Positions 1-12,161 of a DNA stretch of 64,000 nt are shown one piece after another. The stretch lies in assembly GCA_028583605.1 (NCBI GenBank), contig CM053326.1:33200431-33264430 (forward strand), given 5' to 3'. The DNA is from Dastarcus helophoroides. Taxonomy: Eukaryota > Arthropoda > Insecta > Coleoptera > Bothrideridae. Each line of letters begins with the position of its first letter. Positions within the stretch are counted from its first letter, which is position 1. The position numbers and the translations under genes were made by a program. The notes beneath the pieces were generated by a model. The model worked only from the letters and a program-made list of their open reading frames with translations. It was not told the origin of the DNA and searched no databases.

Positions 1-430
1 TCTGCAGGTCTGTTGTCTACCCGAATACCTGGCCAAACTCGAGGGCCGATGATGGTATAAGATTAGGCAATCTGTGCAAACCCTTTCTTCCTGCCTCATT
101 AAAGAAGTAGGCCATCAAAGGGTTATGGGAAAAACGGGCACCTGCAGACCGCCCCACATTTTAAATTTACCATATGCCTTATATTTCTTTTTTTGTCTGG
201 AGTTTTTGTAGCGATTTGACATGATTTAACCGTGCAGTGTCATTATACTGCCAACATCCATATGGCATATCGAGAGACAGCTTCAAGATAAAATAATTAC
301 CACTTAGTCTTCGGTTTTTTGTACTAATGTGGGGGTTGTTTCGCCTTGCAAGGGTTAATGTGTGCATTTAATTGCTCACAGAAGTCAAGGGTAGGAAGTT
401 AATGGAACTGAGCATTTTCAGGAAATATGT
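1..430. other. Moderately complex sequence, no gene recognised
   Basis: Base composition is less A/T-biased than the following kilobases. TCTGCAGGT at 1-9 has its inverted copy at 140-148, which could be the ends of a small inverted-repeat element, but the match is too short to define one. A 62-codon minus-strand frame (179-367) resembles no family I know. Confidence 0.3.
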
Positions 431-2900
431 TGTTCGAATGTTCTTAGGAGGATTTTCTCTTGGGGGTTGAATTTTGAAAAAAATATGGCATAATGACACG
501 GCAGTAACAGGGACAATCAAACTATTTAGAGTTTCAAATTTGACAACATTTTTGATCCTCGAAATAATAACTTAATTTAATCTGACTGAAATTAACATTA
601 ACTAAAATCTTAATTTGACCTGAACTTGACACTTCGGATGCCAAACTTTTGCAACTAAAGTGATAATTTTGAAAAATAAACCGAAGTTTAGAGAAGAAAG
701 TCAAAATTTTGGAATTGAAATCAAATTTTGATTGACTTAAAATTTGTAGAAAACTTTGATATTTGTCTCTAAAAATTTCAACAGCTAGTTTTAAGCTTAA
801 TATGAACATTCCAAAAAACTGTTAATCTTTGAGGATAACGCTCAAAATTATGTTTATATGAATTTGGCATTTTCTGAAATATTTACTGAAATTTAAAGAA
901 TTTAATGTTTTTCATTGTTTCTTAAGCTTTTCAATTTAAACTAAGAGTTTCTATTTGGTTATTAAATCTTGAGTTTAAAGTCAAAATTTTCTGGTTATGC
1001 TTGACACGACAACACTTGGATAAAAACATCAAAAATAGATTAAAATCGTAATCTCAAGATAAAATTGGAAGCTTTAAAATTAAACCCATTTGAAGAAAAA
1101 AATCCAATGCTGTAAGAAAAATTTCAACATAAAAAAATACAAAATATTATATATACAATTTGGATTTTAATATTGTAATTTTGACATTATTCTAGAAATT
1201 TTAAGTTTAAATTCGATTTTTTTTGTAAATTTTCTATTTCTTTCTGAAAATTTGGACTTTTATCTCCAAATTTTGATCTTAAACGCCACATTTTTACTTC
1301 GATCTCCTAAAATTTGGATTTTTTTGAGATTTCTTTTTATAACATTGGACTTCTTTCTCCGAGTTGTTTTGTTTATAATAATTATATAAAATAATGGTTT
1401 AGCTCAGATAGTTGACTAACTATAACCATGTCGATAAAACAAATTATTAAAAATGTTAAATAAAATTAATAAACAAAATTATTAAAAGTTAAAACTTGAA
1501 AAATATAATTATAAATGACTTACCAAAACCGAAACCCTAAAAATCACTGTTCTTTTTGTCGGAACTAAAAGCGGAAAAGAACTGATATATGTTTTTGTTC
1601 TGGACCAAAAACCGAAACAAAAAATTAGACGTTCGAAACCCTACTCAAAGATTTCGACCTTTATGTCTATGTATTTCAGAATAAAACAGAGTTCAAGCTT
1701 AAAATTTAGAAAAAAGTGCAAATTTTAAAAAAATACCAAAATTATTAGAAATTATTGAAAAAAAATTCAAATTGAAACTTAAAATTTGAAAAAATTAAAA
1801 ACAATCGCAATTTTTTGTTTAATCTTAAAAAATTAGCAAATACTAAAACCTGTAATTGTAAAAATTCCAAATTTCGAACAAAAAACTCGAATAAAAGTAA
1901 TTAAAGCGAAATCTCCAAAATCTCCTGAAAGACTCGAAGTTTCAACTGCATTCAAAATTTTAGATCAAAAAAATATGGAACTAGAAATTTTTGAAAAAAG
2001 TAAAACTTTTCGGAAAAATTTGGAATTTATAATGATTTTTTCTAGATTTTGACTTTAAAGTGAAAGTGGTAGAGAAAAGAATTTGAATTTATAGAAGCGT
2101 TTAAAAATTAAGCTTGAAATCAAAGATAAAGTGGCGAAAATAATTACACCTCAAGAAAATGTATTAAAAAAAGTCAAAATTAGAAATCTAAACTAGGAAT
2201 TTTTATAAAAAAGTTATGGGTTCCAGTTTAAAGTGGACCTTTTGAAAAAAATAAATAAATTAATAAAAATCTTTTGATAAAGACAAATTGTAAGCACAAT
2301 ACCGATAAGGTACAAATTGAGTTTTAACACCTTATTTCAAACAAATAGTTTTAAATTGGAATTTAAAAAAAAACCGACGTTTTGATAAAAAAAATTGCAG
2401 TTTTAGTAAATAAATAAACAAAAATCTTTTGATAAACACTGAACGTACAAATTGAGAGTTTTAAGCCCCCAATTCTCAGAAAAAAGTTTCAGATGGGAAT
2501 TCTGAAAAAAACCTACTTTCTAATAAAACTGTTAGTTTTAGCAAATTTTTGAGTTAAAAACTTGAAATTTCGAAAAATCAATTATTGAGCTTTCGAAAAG
2601 ATCAAAATGTTTAAGTTTAGATAAAAAATTTAAGAAGAAATTTAAAACGGAAATTCCGAACTTTGAGAAACTTAAATTTCGACATTAAGTTAATGTTTAA
2701 AAAAAATGAACATTTCTAGGAAAACCCAAAATGTGGAAAAAATTTATAATTTTTAGAAAATTTTAAAACTTAAATAAGGTAGTTGTGCATCCACAGTCCA
2801 GTCATATAGTTTTAGCAGAGACCTCACAACATTCCTACGAGGAAACTAAAATTGTAGGATTAGTTTTTTATATGTGACTGTAGGTTAGTGTTCACTAAAC
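431..2900. repeat. Degenerate A/T-rich low-complexity DNA
   Basis: The stretch is dominated by imperfect reiterations of short phrases such as AAATTTTGA, GAAAAAGTC and TCGAAATTT, with no stable unit length. I see no splice-flanked exon, RNA gene or transposon end. Frames over 60 codons here encode only Phe/Lys/Ile/Asn-rich peptides. Confidence 0.6.
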
Positions 2901-2908
2901 TTCGTTAT

Positions 2909-3008
2909 GAACTATCAATAATGTCGATAGTTTTCAATATCGGAAGCTATCGATAGTTTTCACTGCCAAAAGCTATCGATAGTAATGTTCCACAGTATCG
3001 CTAGTTTT
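2909..3008. repeat. Short tandem array of TATCGATA palindromes
   Basis: Degenerate copies of a 24-26 bp unit centred on CTATCGATAGTTTT lie at about 2922, 2946, 2972 and 2996, with a weaker ACTATCAATA at 2909. Two copies contain the exact octamer TATCGATA, which in Drosophila is the DRE site bound by DREF and BEAF-32. Whether this is a regulatory cluster or just a minisatellite cannot be decided; no gene is recognised next to it. Confidence 0.5.
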
Positions 3009-3009
3009 T

Positions 3010-4429
3010 AACAATCAACGTTCGTGTTTTAATAAAAATGTTTAATGTTTCGTGAAAAATCTTGAGAACTGCTATTTTAAATTCGAGGTTTAAATTTGAA
3101 ATTTTCACACTCGAAAATTCCCAAAACTTTTATGCTGAAAATTTTCAGTAAAAAGACAAATTTTAATTAAAGCTTCATTTATTAAAAAAATTCTTCCTAA
3201 TTGTCGAAAATTCACAAGAAATGTTTTTCTTAAAGTTTCCTAAAAATTTCGCAAAAAAAAAGAATTCGAATGCCTTTTTCTACCCGTTGGGGTCGAAACG
3301 CATTATAAAATTCTCGCGGGGACGTAGGAAATTTCAAACTACCGTCACCGTTTACCGTCCTCCGATCGTCACTTCAAAGGAGATAGCTACCGAAAAGAAT
3401 CTATCTTTTCGTTAAAACTTAAATTAAATTTCCCAAGTTTCCCAAAGTTTTAGAATATTTAGATTTTTATTGAAATATCAATCCAGTTTTGGAAAAATAA
3501 GTAATTTTGAAAAAAGTTGAAATTTATGAGTTGAAAATTATGAGTAGAAATTTCCAGAAACATCGCATTTTGATGTATAAGAAACATGAAATATCCGGAA
3601 ATTTTAATTAAATGAAAAACAGAAAAAACCGAAAAATGGATTAAAAAAAATAATGTTTTTTGAAAAATACCGTCAAAATATCAAGAAATCCTTAAAAGGT
3701 AATTTAAACTCCTTTGATGTGTAAGAAACATGAAAAGAAAATTGTTGAATTTTTAAAAATAAATTGTTAATTTCGAAAACGACGAATTTCGAGAAAAAAT
3801 TCAGTTTTGAGGAAGTCGCATTTAAAAAAAAAAAACTTAAATAAAAACTCAAACTTTCGGAAAGAATTGAAATGAAAATTCGAATAATGCCAAAATATTT
3901 CTAAAGATGTTGAAAAAAAAGTCGCAATTTTTATTTCATAATTTCAATTTTAATACAACATTTAGATGTTAATAAAGAATTGAATGTTTTTCTCGAAATT
4001 CCCCAAATCCCCAAAGATATTTTTCTCAACATTTTTGATAATATTCCGAGAACAGACGAATTTCGAGAGACCCAAATTTTAAGAAAAATTTAAAGGAAAA
4101 AATCGACATATTTAGGAGCTAAAACATCGCATTTTGAAACAAATATTGAAATTTCGTGAAATAATTGAAATAAGGCGAATTTTAAGATACGGTTGAAATT
4201 AGCGGAATAAAAAATTAAAATTAAAGAAAAAGTGACAAAACTTTAACAGAAATAATAATTTTAAAAAAAGAGCCCAAAAAGTAGATTTTCGAAAAAACTA
4301 ATTTTAAGAATTTTAAGAAAAAAAGTCGAAATTTCCAGAAAAGTTAAGTACCGAATTTTGAGATAAAAATAAAAATATGGAGGAAAAGACAAACTTTAAA
4401 AAACCACTAAAGCACTGAACTAAACACTG
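3010..4429. repeat. A/T-rich low-complexity DNA
   Basis: Same degenerate GAAATTT/GAAAAA phrases as the preceding block. A 64-codon plus frame at 3221-3415 includes a slightly GC-richer piece (3290-3410) but matches nothing I recognise. Confidence 0.5.
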
Positions 4430-4469
4430 TGGCTTGTGCTTAAGTCTTTTGCTAATCTTTTTAGATTAG

Positions 4470-4514
4470 TACGCTTGAAAATGCCAGTTCTGCTGGCGAA
4501 ATACGTATCGCGTA
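4470..4514 (+). ncRNA. Decayed hammerhead-like motif
   Basis: In order: UACGC (4470-4474), UUGAAAA (4475-4481, two transitions away from CUGAAGA), a perfect 5-bp hairpin GCCAG/CUGGC (4483-4497), GAAA (4498-4501), the self-complementary AUACGUAU with C after it (4501-4509), then GCGUA (4510-4514). The outer UACGC and GCGUA are exact complements and would form stem I. One extra base separates the core from stem II, unlike canonical hammerheads. The core changes suggest it is inactive. It is probably a relic of a Penelope-type or similar retroelement; no coding part is visible. Confidence 0.45.
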
Positions 4515-4772
4515 ATTATTTATTTAATTGCCGATGTGGTAAAGGGGTGAAACCTTCTTTGGATTTAAAAAACCAGTCAAAATTATTGAAAAATCAAATT
4601 TTAGAAAAATCAAAATATTCAGAAAAATTCGATGTTAATAAAGATAATAAATTTGAAAAAAAAAACGAAATCTTGGAAAAACAGTCGAAATTTTGACTAC
4701 CAAATGAAGAAAAATATCGAGTATTTTCTACGAAGGTTAAATGTTCAGAGAAAGATACAATTTTGAGAAATC

Positions 4773-5000
4773 GAAATACAAATCGTGTCCCCTGAAATCA
4801 AGAACATTAAAAAACACAACAAAGGTTGCTCTAATGCGTTTCGATAGTCAAGAGATATCAGTATCTCTCTGAAGATTATAGCTTGGCTGTCGAAACGCGT
4901 TAGAGCAACGTTTGTTGTGTTTTTTAATCTTCTTGGTTTCAGGGGACAAGATTTGTATTTCAATTTTTGAAGATAATCAAGGACCAATTCCATTCCACCA
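4773..5000. mobile_element. Foldback repeat family F, copy i
   Basis: A palindromic element of about 230 bp. The left arm reads GAAATACAAATCGTGTCCCC onward and the right arm returns as GGGGACAAGATTTGTATTTC, running on to the terminal CCATTCCACCA at 5000. The arms also pair through AAAAAACACAACAAA and through the segment containing TTGCTCTAA. The apex holds a hammerhead-like motif (4865-4905). No coding capacity. The left end is shorter than the right, so the copy is truncated. Relatives lie near 5.7, 10.35, 60.2 and 62.7 kb. Confidence 0.85.
4865..4905 (+). ncRNA. Hammerhead-like motif at the foldback apex
   Basis: CUCU, then CUGAAGA, a weak stem-loop around GCUUGG, CGAAA, the palindrome ACGCGU, U, then AGAG. 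The flanking CUCU/AGAG can form stem I. In this copy stem II is damaged (UAUA against UGUC), so activity is doubtful. Confidence 0.4.
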
Positions 5001-5675
5001 AAAATAAAAAAATACAATTTTGAGAATAATCGTTTATGAAAAAAAAAACTTGAACAATGAAATCATAATTTCAAGAAAAAGACGAATTTCGAGGAAAATA
5101 TTTAGATTTTCAGGAACATACAGGATCGGATTTTAAGATTAATTTCAAATTTTCGAAAATAGTCTGATTTTGAGAAAAATATTTAAATTCCGATTTTTTA
5201 AAATCGTTTTTATTTCGATTTTGTTCTCGGTATATTGAAAAACAAACGAATTTAAAAAAGAAAAATGCGAAATTTGAAGAAAAAGATCGAAATTTTGAGA
5301 AAAAGGGCAAAATTGAGGAAACATTGAACATTTCCCAAAGAGAGTGTATTTTTATTGAAATTTTGGAAAAAGGATGAATTTTGAGAAAAATGAAATTTCC
5401 GGAATTTTCTCTTGACTGCTTCAATCGGAGGCAGAAATGTCCCCAATTTGCCCAACCCTAAGATTTTCAAAAAAACCATTATCAAAATTTCCAGATAAAA
5501 GACGAATTTTGAAAAATAAAAGGAAATTTTTTCAAATGTCTCCTCAATTGAATATACAATTTTGCCGAACCCTGCCCTATTCTAGCTACGCCTATGAAAA
5601 AAATATGGTATTCTTAAAAAAATTATGTATAATTATTTATAAACAGACTTGTTTTTTCTCAATTATTATAGATAG
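5001..5675. repeat. A/T-rich low-complexity DNA
   Basis: Imperfect GAGAAAA/GAAATTT phrases lie between two foldback elements. Open frames on both strands reflect composition only. Confidence 0.5.
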
Positions 5676-5865
5676 TTAAGTGTATTTTTTTTATGTGGAA
5701 CGGACTGGTCCTTGGTTATCTTCAAAAACTGAAATACAAATCTTGAGAGAGATACTCTGAAGATAGCTTGGATATCGAAACGCGTTAGAGCAACCTCTGT
5801 TGTGTTTTTTAATCTTTCTTGGTTTCAGAAGACAAATTTGTATTTCAATTTTTGATTAAGTGTAT
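5676..5865. mobile_element. Foldback repeat family F, copy ii, with target-site duplication
   Basis: Begins near TGTGGAACGGACTGGTCCTT and ends at TATTTCAATTTTTGA. It is flanked on both sides by the same 10-mer TTAAGTGTAT (5676-5685 and 5856-5865), consistent with a target-site duplication. The arms are shortened: the left lacks the GGGGACA to GAGCAAC portion, while the right retains it. The apex keeps CTGAAGA and CGAAACGCG but has lost part of stem II. The inferred element is 5686-5855, about 170 bp. Confidence 0.75.
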
Positions 5866-7140
5866 GCTACATTTTCCACTAGAAATAGAATAAATCGACC
5901 AATGAGAAAATTTATTGCGGGTTACACGTAGGATATTTACCAATATTGGAAAATTTGCATCGGTTATTGACGCATCGCGAATTGGGGCAGCTATCTCCCC
6001 AGCGCGAACGATCGTTGGTTCCTAGATGGCAACGGCAGGTTATATTGGAAGGTTCATTTTATTTTATTAAATAAAATTATCATCTAAAACTATCGATGTA
6101 TAGTGAATACTACTCTAGGTACCTCTTACCTTTTATATTCTCTATGAATACACGAATAATAGGAAATATTATTCTGAATGTAAATGTCTCCTATGCTTTA
6201 TGTACAAAGAATGTCATTTTTAATTGCAATTAATCTCATATTTGGTCTGGTCAATCGTCTTAAAATTTTAATATCGCATACATTACGCATTTAGTTGTAA
6301 GTTTTCAATGTTTTGAATATTTCTTTAAAGTTTGCATTCGCGAGAGAGAAGAAAATAAAAAATGTCAGAAAGTCAATATGCTGAGTTCCAACTAAATTAT
6401 ATTGAAGGTGTAAACCTTTCTTATTTAAAAGACGAAATTTAGAAAAAAAATAACAATCTGTAAAGAGTCCAATTTTTTAGCAAAATTTCCTCACTTGATG
6501 GGTACACGCCAAGTTGACACTTAACCTTGACCTAAGGTAATTATTGGTTATGATTTTCTATGGACTTTGTATTAATTAAATCTCAATTTTACGTACTCTG
6601 ATCAAGTAGGAATTACAGCCACACACTAGTGGGAAAACTTTTTATGCACATGTTATACCTTACGAAATCGCTTTAAGGACACATTCAGGGAAAACATAAA
6701 TGTTCTAAAAGAGATTTTTTTTTTATTTAGATACAAAATTTTGCAAATATCAAAATCTTTAGAAAAATCCAAATAAATACTTTCAAAAAAAGCAGTAAAC
6801 GTAGAAAGGAATATTTCAAAAATAGAAGTTCAATTTTTAATTTTGGGAGATTCCTACATATTTGCATGGGGGACTAGTCCCTCAGAAATCCTACGGGATC
6901 CCTATATTTCAGGATCCTGGTATCCTGATATTGCATTCCCTAGCGACCATTATGTTATTTAAGTATTTAATAGTGCCCAAAGAGTCTTAACTTCGTAACA
7001 AAATTTGCATATCAAATAAAGATTTCGAATTGCCCTGTATCATTCCAAGCATCATTATATTTCTTTAACAATCTACTCGCTTTGTTTCTACGGAATTCTA
7101 TAAATCACCCAGTCATTTCGTCTTGAACTCGACAACATGT
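5866..7140. other. Apparently unique sequence, no gene recognised
   Basis: Less repetitive than its neighbours, with mixed composition. I find no long frame, splice-supported exon, RNA gene or transposon terminus. Confidence 0.3.
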
Positions 7141-7149
7141 GTATCAGTG

Positions 7150-7740
7150 TGGGGCAATTAATTAAAGTGTAATTGAAAAAAGCAGCGAAACGCGAAGCTG
7201 AATAGAAGAAAAATGCTCAACGTCAAGTTGACTGGATAAGGCTAGGAAAGCAAACCGAGGAGCATTGAATCCGACCGACAAACGTTTTCTAGAAGATTAG
7301 TAATTTGAATTTGGTGGCCCCGAAAGTACAGTGACCTCGGCGCAAGTAGGAACACATTGTGCTTCGCGCCTCCGCGACTTGCGACTCGCGGCAGATTACA
7401 ACTTCTCTCGAATCGGCCGCAGCACCGTGATTTTGGGCAAGTCGCGGGGCGAGAGGGGAACCAGCCTAGGCTTAGCTAGTGTGACGCCGGTGAAAGAAAC
7501 CACGAAAAGGATCGCTTACCCTTCCGCCCCTCCCGTTTTTCATTCGCTGCTCGATTCTGTGCACAGATATCTGGAATTTGATGGCTCTCTCCGATAAAAC
7601 TCTACCTGAGAAAAGCCCCCCTTCAGCGAATATTCTGGTACAGCGTTGACGAAAAATGTATAAATTCGTTCGTTCATTTCGTAATAAATTGATTAGACAT
7701 TGAAAGACACCGGAAGTCATTGATTTGACACAATTTCTGA
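7150..7740. promoter_or_regulatory. GC-rich island, possible promoter or first exon
   Basis: An abrupt rise in G+C and CpG content in an otherwise very AT-rich window, highest at about 7330-7530. An 88-codon plus frame (7331-7597) and an overlapping 82-codon minus frame are both open, as expected from composition alone; neither resembles a known protein. Animal promoters and 5' exons often look like this in AT-rich genomes, so a host transcription start is plausible but unproven. Confidence 0.3.
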
Positions 7741-7965
7741 AGATTGTTGCAGGAAGTTATGTTCGATCTTTGGAGACTGCGAACTTTGAAAGAAAGTTGC
7801 GTAGGAAGGAGTAATGTGTGCAAATGCAAATGGATGTTAAAATATTTACATAATGCTACCTAAAATCATTACCACAATAATGTTCTGTTCGAATTGTTCT
7901 GTGCGAATTGACTAAAGACGAAATTTCGAAAAAAAAAAAGAGAGCAATCGTGGCGAGTCCCGACA

Positions 7966-8125
7966 GAAGTGAAAACATAAAACTAGAAAATAACAGTGTC
8001 TATGTCGTTTAGTTCGAATCCATATCAGTAAATGAGTCAGAATATTGAAAATATTTTAAACTGACCCACCTGTTGTATATTTCTGGTTTGAATGCTTGTA
8101 GTCCCATGGAAACGGAAATCAGTAA
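7966..8125 (+). repeat. Dispersed repeat, first of a pair
   Basis: GAAGTGAAAA through AACAGTGTCTATGT and on to GAATGCTTGTAGTC matches 40468-40640 at clearly above-background similarity. Read in the same frame, both copies give NNSVYVV followed by a similar Phe-Glu, Val-Asn, Ser-Glu pattern, although this copy has stops. It may be a decayed coding fragment of an unidentified element. Confidence 0.5.
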
Positions 8126-8139
8126 ATTGCATCCCACCT

Positions 8140-10345
8140 GACATGCGAAAAGTTCAAACCCTGATGCCGATTAGAATTTTTTTTTATTCTATTACACGTC
8201 TTACTCATAGCTACATATAGCTCTTAGCATGTTGGTAACGCAAATTAGCGTGATGTTGACGCAAAACGGTAAGTTTTCCCCTGTGATAAATCACTCAACG
8301 TGCCTAATGAAATTTTTACTTCAAAAAACTGTAACAAAGTTGTGCCTACAATCAAAATTTGAAAAAAAAGCAAATAGTATAAACTTGGAATTTTCAGAAG
8401 TTTACATTTCCAAAAAAAATCGAAAATTATTAATTTGTAACTAGCTTCCAAGAAACACAAGGTGCCCTCAATCACAATTTTAATAGAAGATAGAGTAAAA
8501 TACCATGTTATTATGTGTACCAGTGGCTTGTCGTCCTTTTTTATAACTGGGGACGCTGATTGTAAAGAAAAACAACATATGCAATTTTTTCAGATTTAAA
8601 AGACCAATCTCTTTAATGTTTTCGATTGTAGTGCATTCAAAAAACATTGCTTTCTGTTTTTCATGCCGCGATTAGTCGAATTTTCGAGGTTAAATCAAAA
8701 TGTCGAGATTAAACCCGAAATTCTTAGAAAAAAATCCTTTTTAAAGTCAAAATTTTGACAATAAATTTAAAAAATTTGGGGCAGAAGTTGAAAATACCAA
8801 AAATTGTTAAAATAAACTAATTCTAGAATTTCAAACTTGAACTCGAACTTTTTGAGAAAAACTTGATGTTATAAAATTTATTTGAAGTTTAGTTTGAAGT
8901 TTTCATTTGCAAATTGATTTTTACAGATTAGGGATTTTCTGAAAAGTTTCAAAAAAAGTAGAAATTTAAAGAAAATATTGAAAACGTTAAATACGTTTAC
9001 GGTTTGAACCAAACCCGGCAAATTTCAAGAAAAATGTTAAAATTACAAAAAAATCGAGTTCCAATATAAAATTTCCGGAAAAAGTTCGAAATTTGTAGAT
9101 TAAATTCGAAATTTCGAAAATAATGTCGAAGATCGAAACATTAAGAAACCTGAAAGCCTAAAAAGCCTAGACTTTGAAGTTTCAATAAAAAATTAAAAAT
9201 GGGTCTAAATTCATGATTTTGAGAAGAAACTCAACATTTAGAAAAAAACTCGCAGTTTATAGATCAAAATTCTTAAAATTTGTAGTTTGATCTCGAATGC
9301 TAAACTTTAATGAAAAGATTTCGAGTTTAAACTCGAATATTAGAATTTTTGCTCAAATTGTCGACCTTCGATATCGGAATTTTTCTAGAAACCTAAAACA
9401 TTTAGGAAAAATGGCCATTTAGTATTACATTTGTAAATTCGAGGAAAACAATCATTTTTAAGATAAACTCGAAAGTTTGAGATTTTTTTAAAATAAATAA
9501 AGCTGTCATTCAATACTCCATGAAATTTGATGAAAATGAAATAATAACAATTTCAAGCTTAAACTTGATGTGAAATAGGTGAAATATTTTAGTAATAACA
9601 TAATTTTGTTTTATAATCTCAAAAAAAAATCAAAAAGAGTTAAATTGAAATCTAGAGAAAAAAGTAGAAATTTACAGAAAAAAATCAAAATTTTAAGGTA
9701 AATGTGTAAAACTGGGAAAGTTTGGATTGGGAATTTTTTGAAATAAGTCAGCCTTCCAAATTTCCGATTTAATTTCGACCTATTGGCTTTAGACTTGAAA
9801 TAGTAACAAGATTATTCTTCTTCTTGAGAATGTTAGTTTTTAAGCTACATAACAAATATCGAGATTTCAACAGAAATTCTGTAAAAAAAAGTCGAAATTT
9901 TAGAAATAAAGGATAAAACCAAAATTGCATACTCAAAGTTTATGAAATATCAGTTTATTCACGAAAATATTTTCATATTTTCAAAATTTTGTCCTTCTTT
10001 TAAAAAGAGTTCAGATTTTGAGGAAAATGTTAACAAAATGGTTTTTTTTTTGGCTTTTTTCCACATTTTGACTTTGAAGTACCTATGGGCAAGAAGATGA
10101 GGGAAATATGAACATTAAACTCGATGAGGGTTGGCCAGGTAGCCAGGACTGACCGGAATAAAAAACGTTTCCAGGATTTCGGAATGGTCTGGATTTAATG
10201 TAAGGCTATCGACTCTAATATCAAATTTTCCATTTTCTTATCTTTAATTTATAATCAAAATTTTGATTAATTTAAATCAAAATGAGAAAAATATGAAATT
10301 AAAGCTGAAATAGAATTTGGCTCAAAAACGAAACTTCTTTAAACC
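8140..10345. repeat. A/T-rich low-complexity DNA
   Basis: Degenerate GAAATTT/CAAAATTT phrases. The interval 9880-10040 is a direct relative of 10715-10877; both contain CCTTCTTTTAAAAAG. No gene seen. Confidence 0.5.
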
Positions 10346-10446
10346 TTGAAACGCAAATCTTGTCCTCTGAAACCAAGAAAGATTAAAAAAAGAAACAGAG
10401 GTTGCTCTAACGCGTTTCGATATCCAAGCTATCATCTTCAGAAAAA
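10346..10446 (-). mobile_element. Foldback repeat family F, copy iii (half element)
   Basis: One arm only: from TTGAAACGCAAATCTTGTCC, through AACCAAGAAAGATTAAAAAA and GGTTGCTCTAACGCGTTTCG, to the apex. On the minus strand the apex (10405-10446) reads CUGAAGA, U, GAUA, loop, UAUC, GAAA, ACGCGU, U, AGAG. The GAUA/UAUC stem differs from copy iv (GACA/UGUC) by a compensating pair change. The other arm is missing. Confidence 0.7.
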
Positions 10447-12161
10447 TATTTTAAATCTGTTACAATTTGCATTATACCCAATGCTTCCCTGGCAAAATAA
10501 AATATAAAAAGAAAGAAGCCTCTATTTTTATTTTTAATTCTCTCCGAAGTTAGACTTAGAAAATTGAAAAAAAATCTAAGAATTGGATTATTCATTTATT
10601 TTTTCCAACATTTCCTTTACTTCACAAATTTATGAAAACAAACATCAAATTTCTCTAAAAAAAATCTAGTTTTAGTAATAAAATTTCGAAAAAAACAGAG
10701 AATCGACATTTGGAGTTAAAGCCGAAATTTTCGATAATAAGTAACACTTCCTGAATTTTCAAAATTAAGTCGAAGTTTATAAAAAATCATTTAATTCACG
10801 AACATATTTAATGTCTTAAAAATTTTGCCTTCTTTTAAAAAGGGTTTAAGATTTCGAGAAAAATTTTAAGAAAATGGTAGAATACTCTAGTTTAAATAAA
10901 ATTCATATTTTGTGATTAAATTGGACATTTGTGGATTTTTATATCACATAAATTTAAGATTGTCTTCACAATGTTGACTCTTCTCCAGAAAGTTCGAGTT
11001 TAATTTAAAAATGTTTTTTTTTAATTTTTGAGTTTTGATATAAAATTTCGAGAATTTAAATTTGTGAATTTTTGGAGAAAACTCAAGTTGATAGGAAACT
11101 ATTTTCTTAAAATTTCTAATTCAAATTTTGAATTAAAACTTGAATTTGATTTTTAAAAATTTTTTCCCCCAAACGTAAATTTTTTTACAAAATATAAACA
11201 TTAAAGCTTGAAATTTTTAAGTTCGATTTTTTTAAAATTTAAGTGCAAAATTCTAGAGTAAACATATTCGACATTTCTTAAAACGTTCACTCTATTAAAT
11301 GTTTTTCGAAATTTCAGGTGTAATCACGAAATAGTTGAGTTTTCTCGCATTATTCAAAACCTTTAGTTTTTTTTTTGGAATTTTAAGCTTCAACTGAAAG
11401 CAGAAGTTGGAATATCGCAAATTCGAATAAACTTGCAATATTCGTGTTTAAAATTGAATTTTCGAGATTAGATTCAAAAATTTAAGCAAAAACTCTAAAT
11501 AAAAGAAATATATTATATAATTTTTAAGTTTTTTTTTTAAATATTGAGTCTGTTTTTAAAATTCTAAGTTTAAAACTACAATATATAATATCTTTTCTTT
11601 AAAATTTTAACTCAAACCTGGAAACTAGACTTTTCTCTGGAAATTTTGTATTTACACGTGTATCTGTAATTTCGTAAAGTTTTGAAGTAGGTATAACTCA
11701 AAATTTCCAAATTAATATAAAAAAGTATCAACATTATCCTCTGGAAATTTTGTTTTCAAATTCAGATTTGTATTATACTTTAAATTTTTCCTCCTTGTTT
11801 AGATAGCTTGCTCAAAACTCTGTATATTAAAATTGTAAACTCTGAAATATGAGGACAATTTATTATAAACTTGGGTTTTTTCTTTTTATTATGACTTATT
11901 CTGAAAGTTTTTAATTTAAACTTGAAAATTACATTTTAACTTCAGTTTTATAAATGAAATTTCAAGCTAAATCGCAAATTTGCTTTAAACATTTTGGATT
12001 TTTCTCAAAATGTTTACTATATTTATTATTCTTTACCATTCCCTGTTAAGGATTAAAATTTGAATTTTCGACTGAACTGAAGATTCGCCAATTTAAGGCT
12101 GAGACCAAGGGCGAAGCTAAATTTTTAGCCCAAATTGGCGGAAATTTCTGCGATGAAATTA
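10447..12161. repeat. A/T-rich low-complexity DNA
   Basis: Continuation of the degenerate background, partly T-rich on this strand, including the second copy (10715-10877) of the direct repeat seen at 9880-10040. No gene or RNA feature recognised. Confidence 0.5.

Noticed and set aside
5110..5485. Two overlapping minus frames of 77 and 104 codons
   Set aside because: Low-complexity Phe/Ser/Lys peptides between foldback elements; no family resemblance.
7180..7200. CGAAACGCG resembling the hammerhead-like motif
   Set aside because: No CUGAAGA core or complementary stem I is found upstream.
7331..7597. 88-codon plus frame in the GC island
   Set aside because: The opposite strand is open as well, as expected in GC-rich DNA lacking stops. 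Reported only as a possible promoter or exon region.
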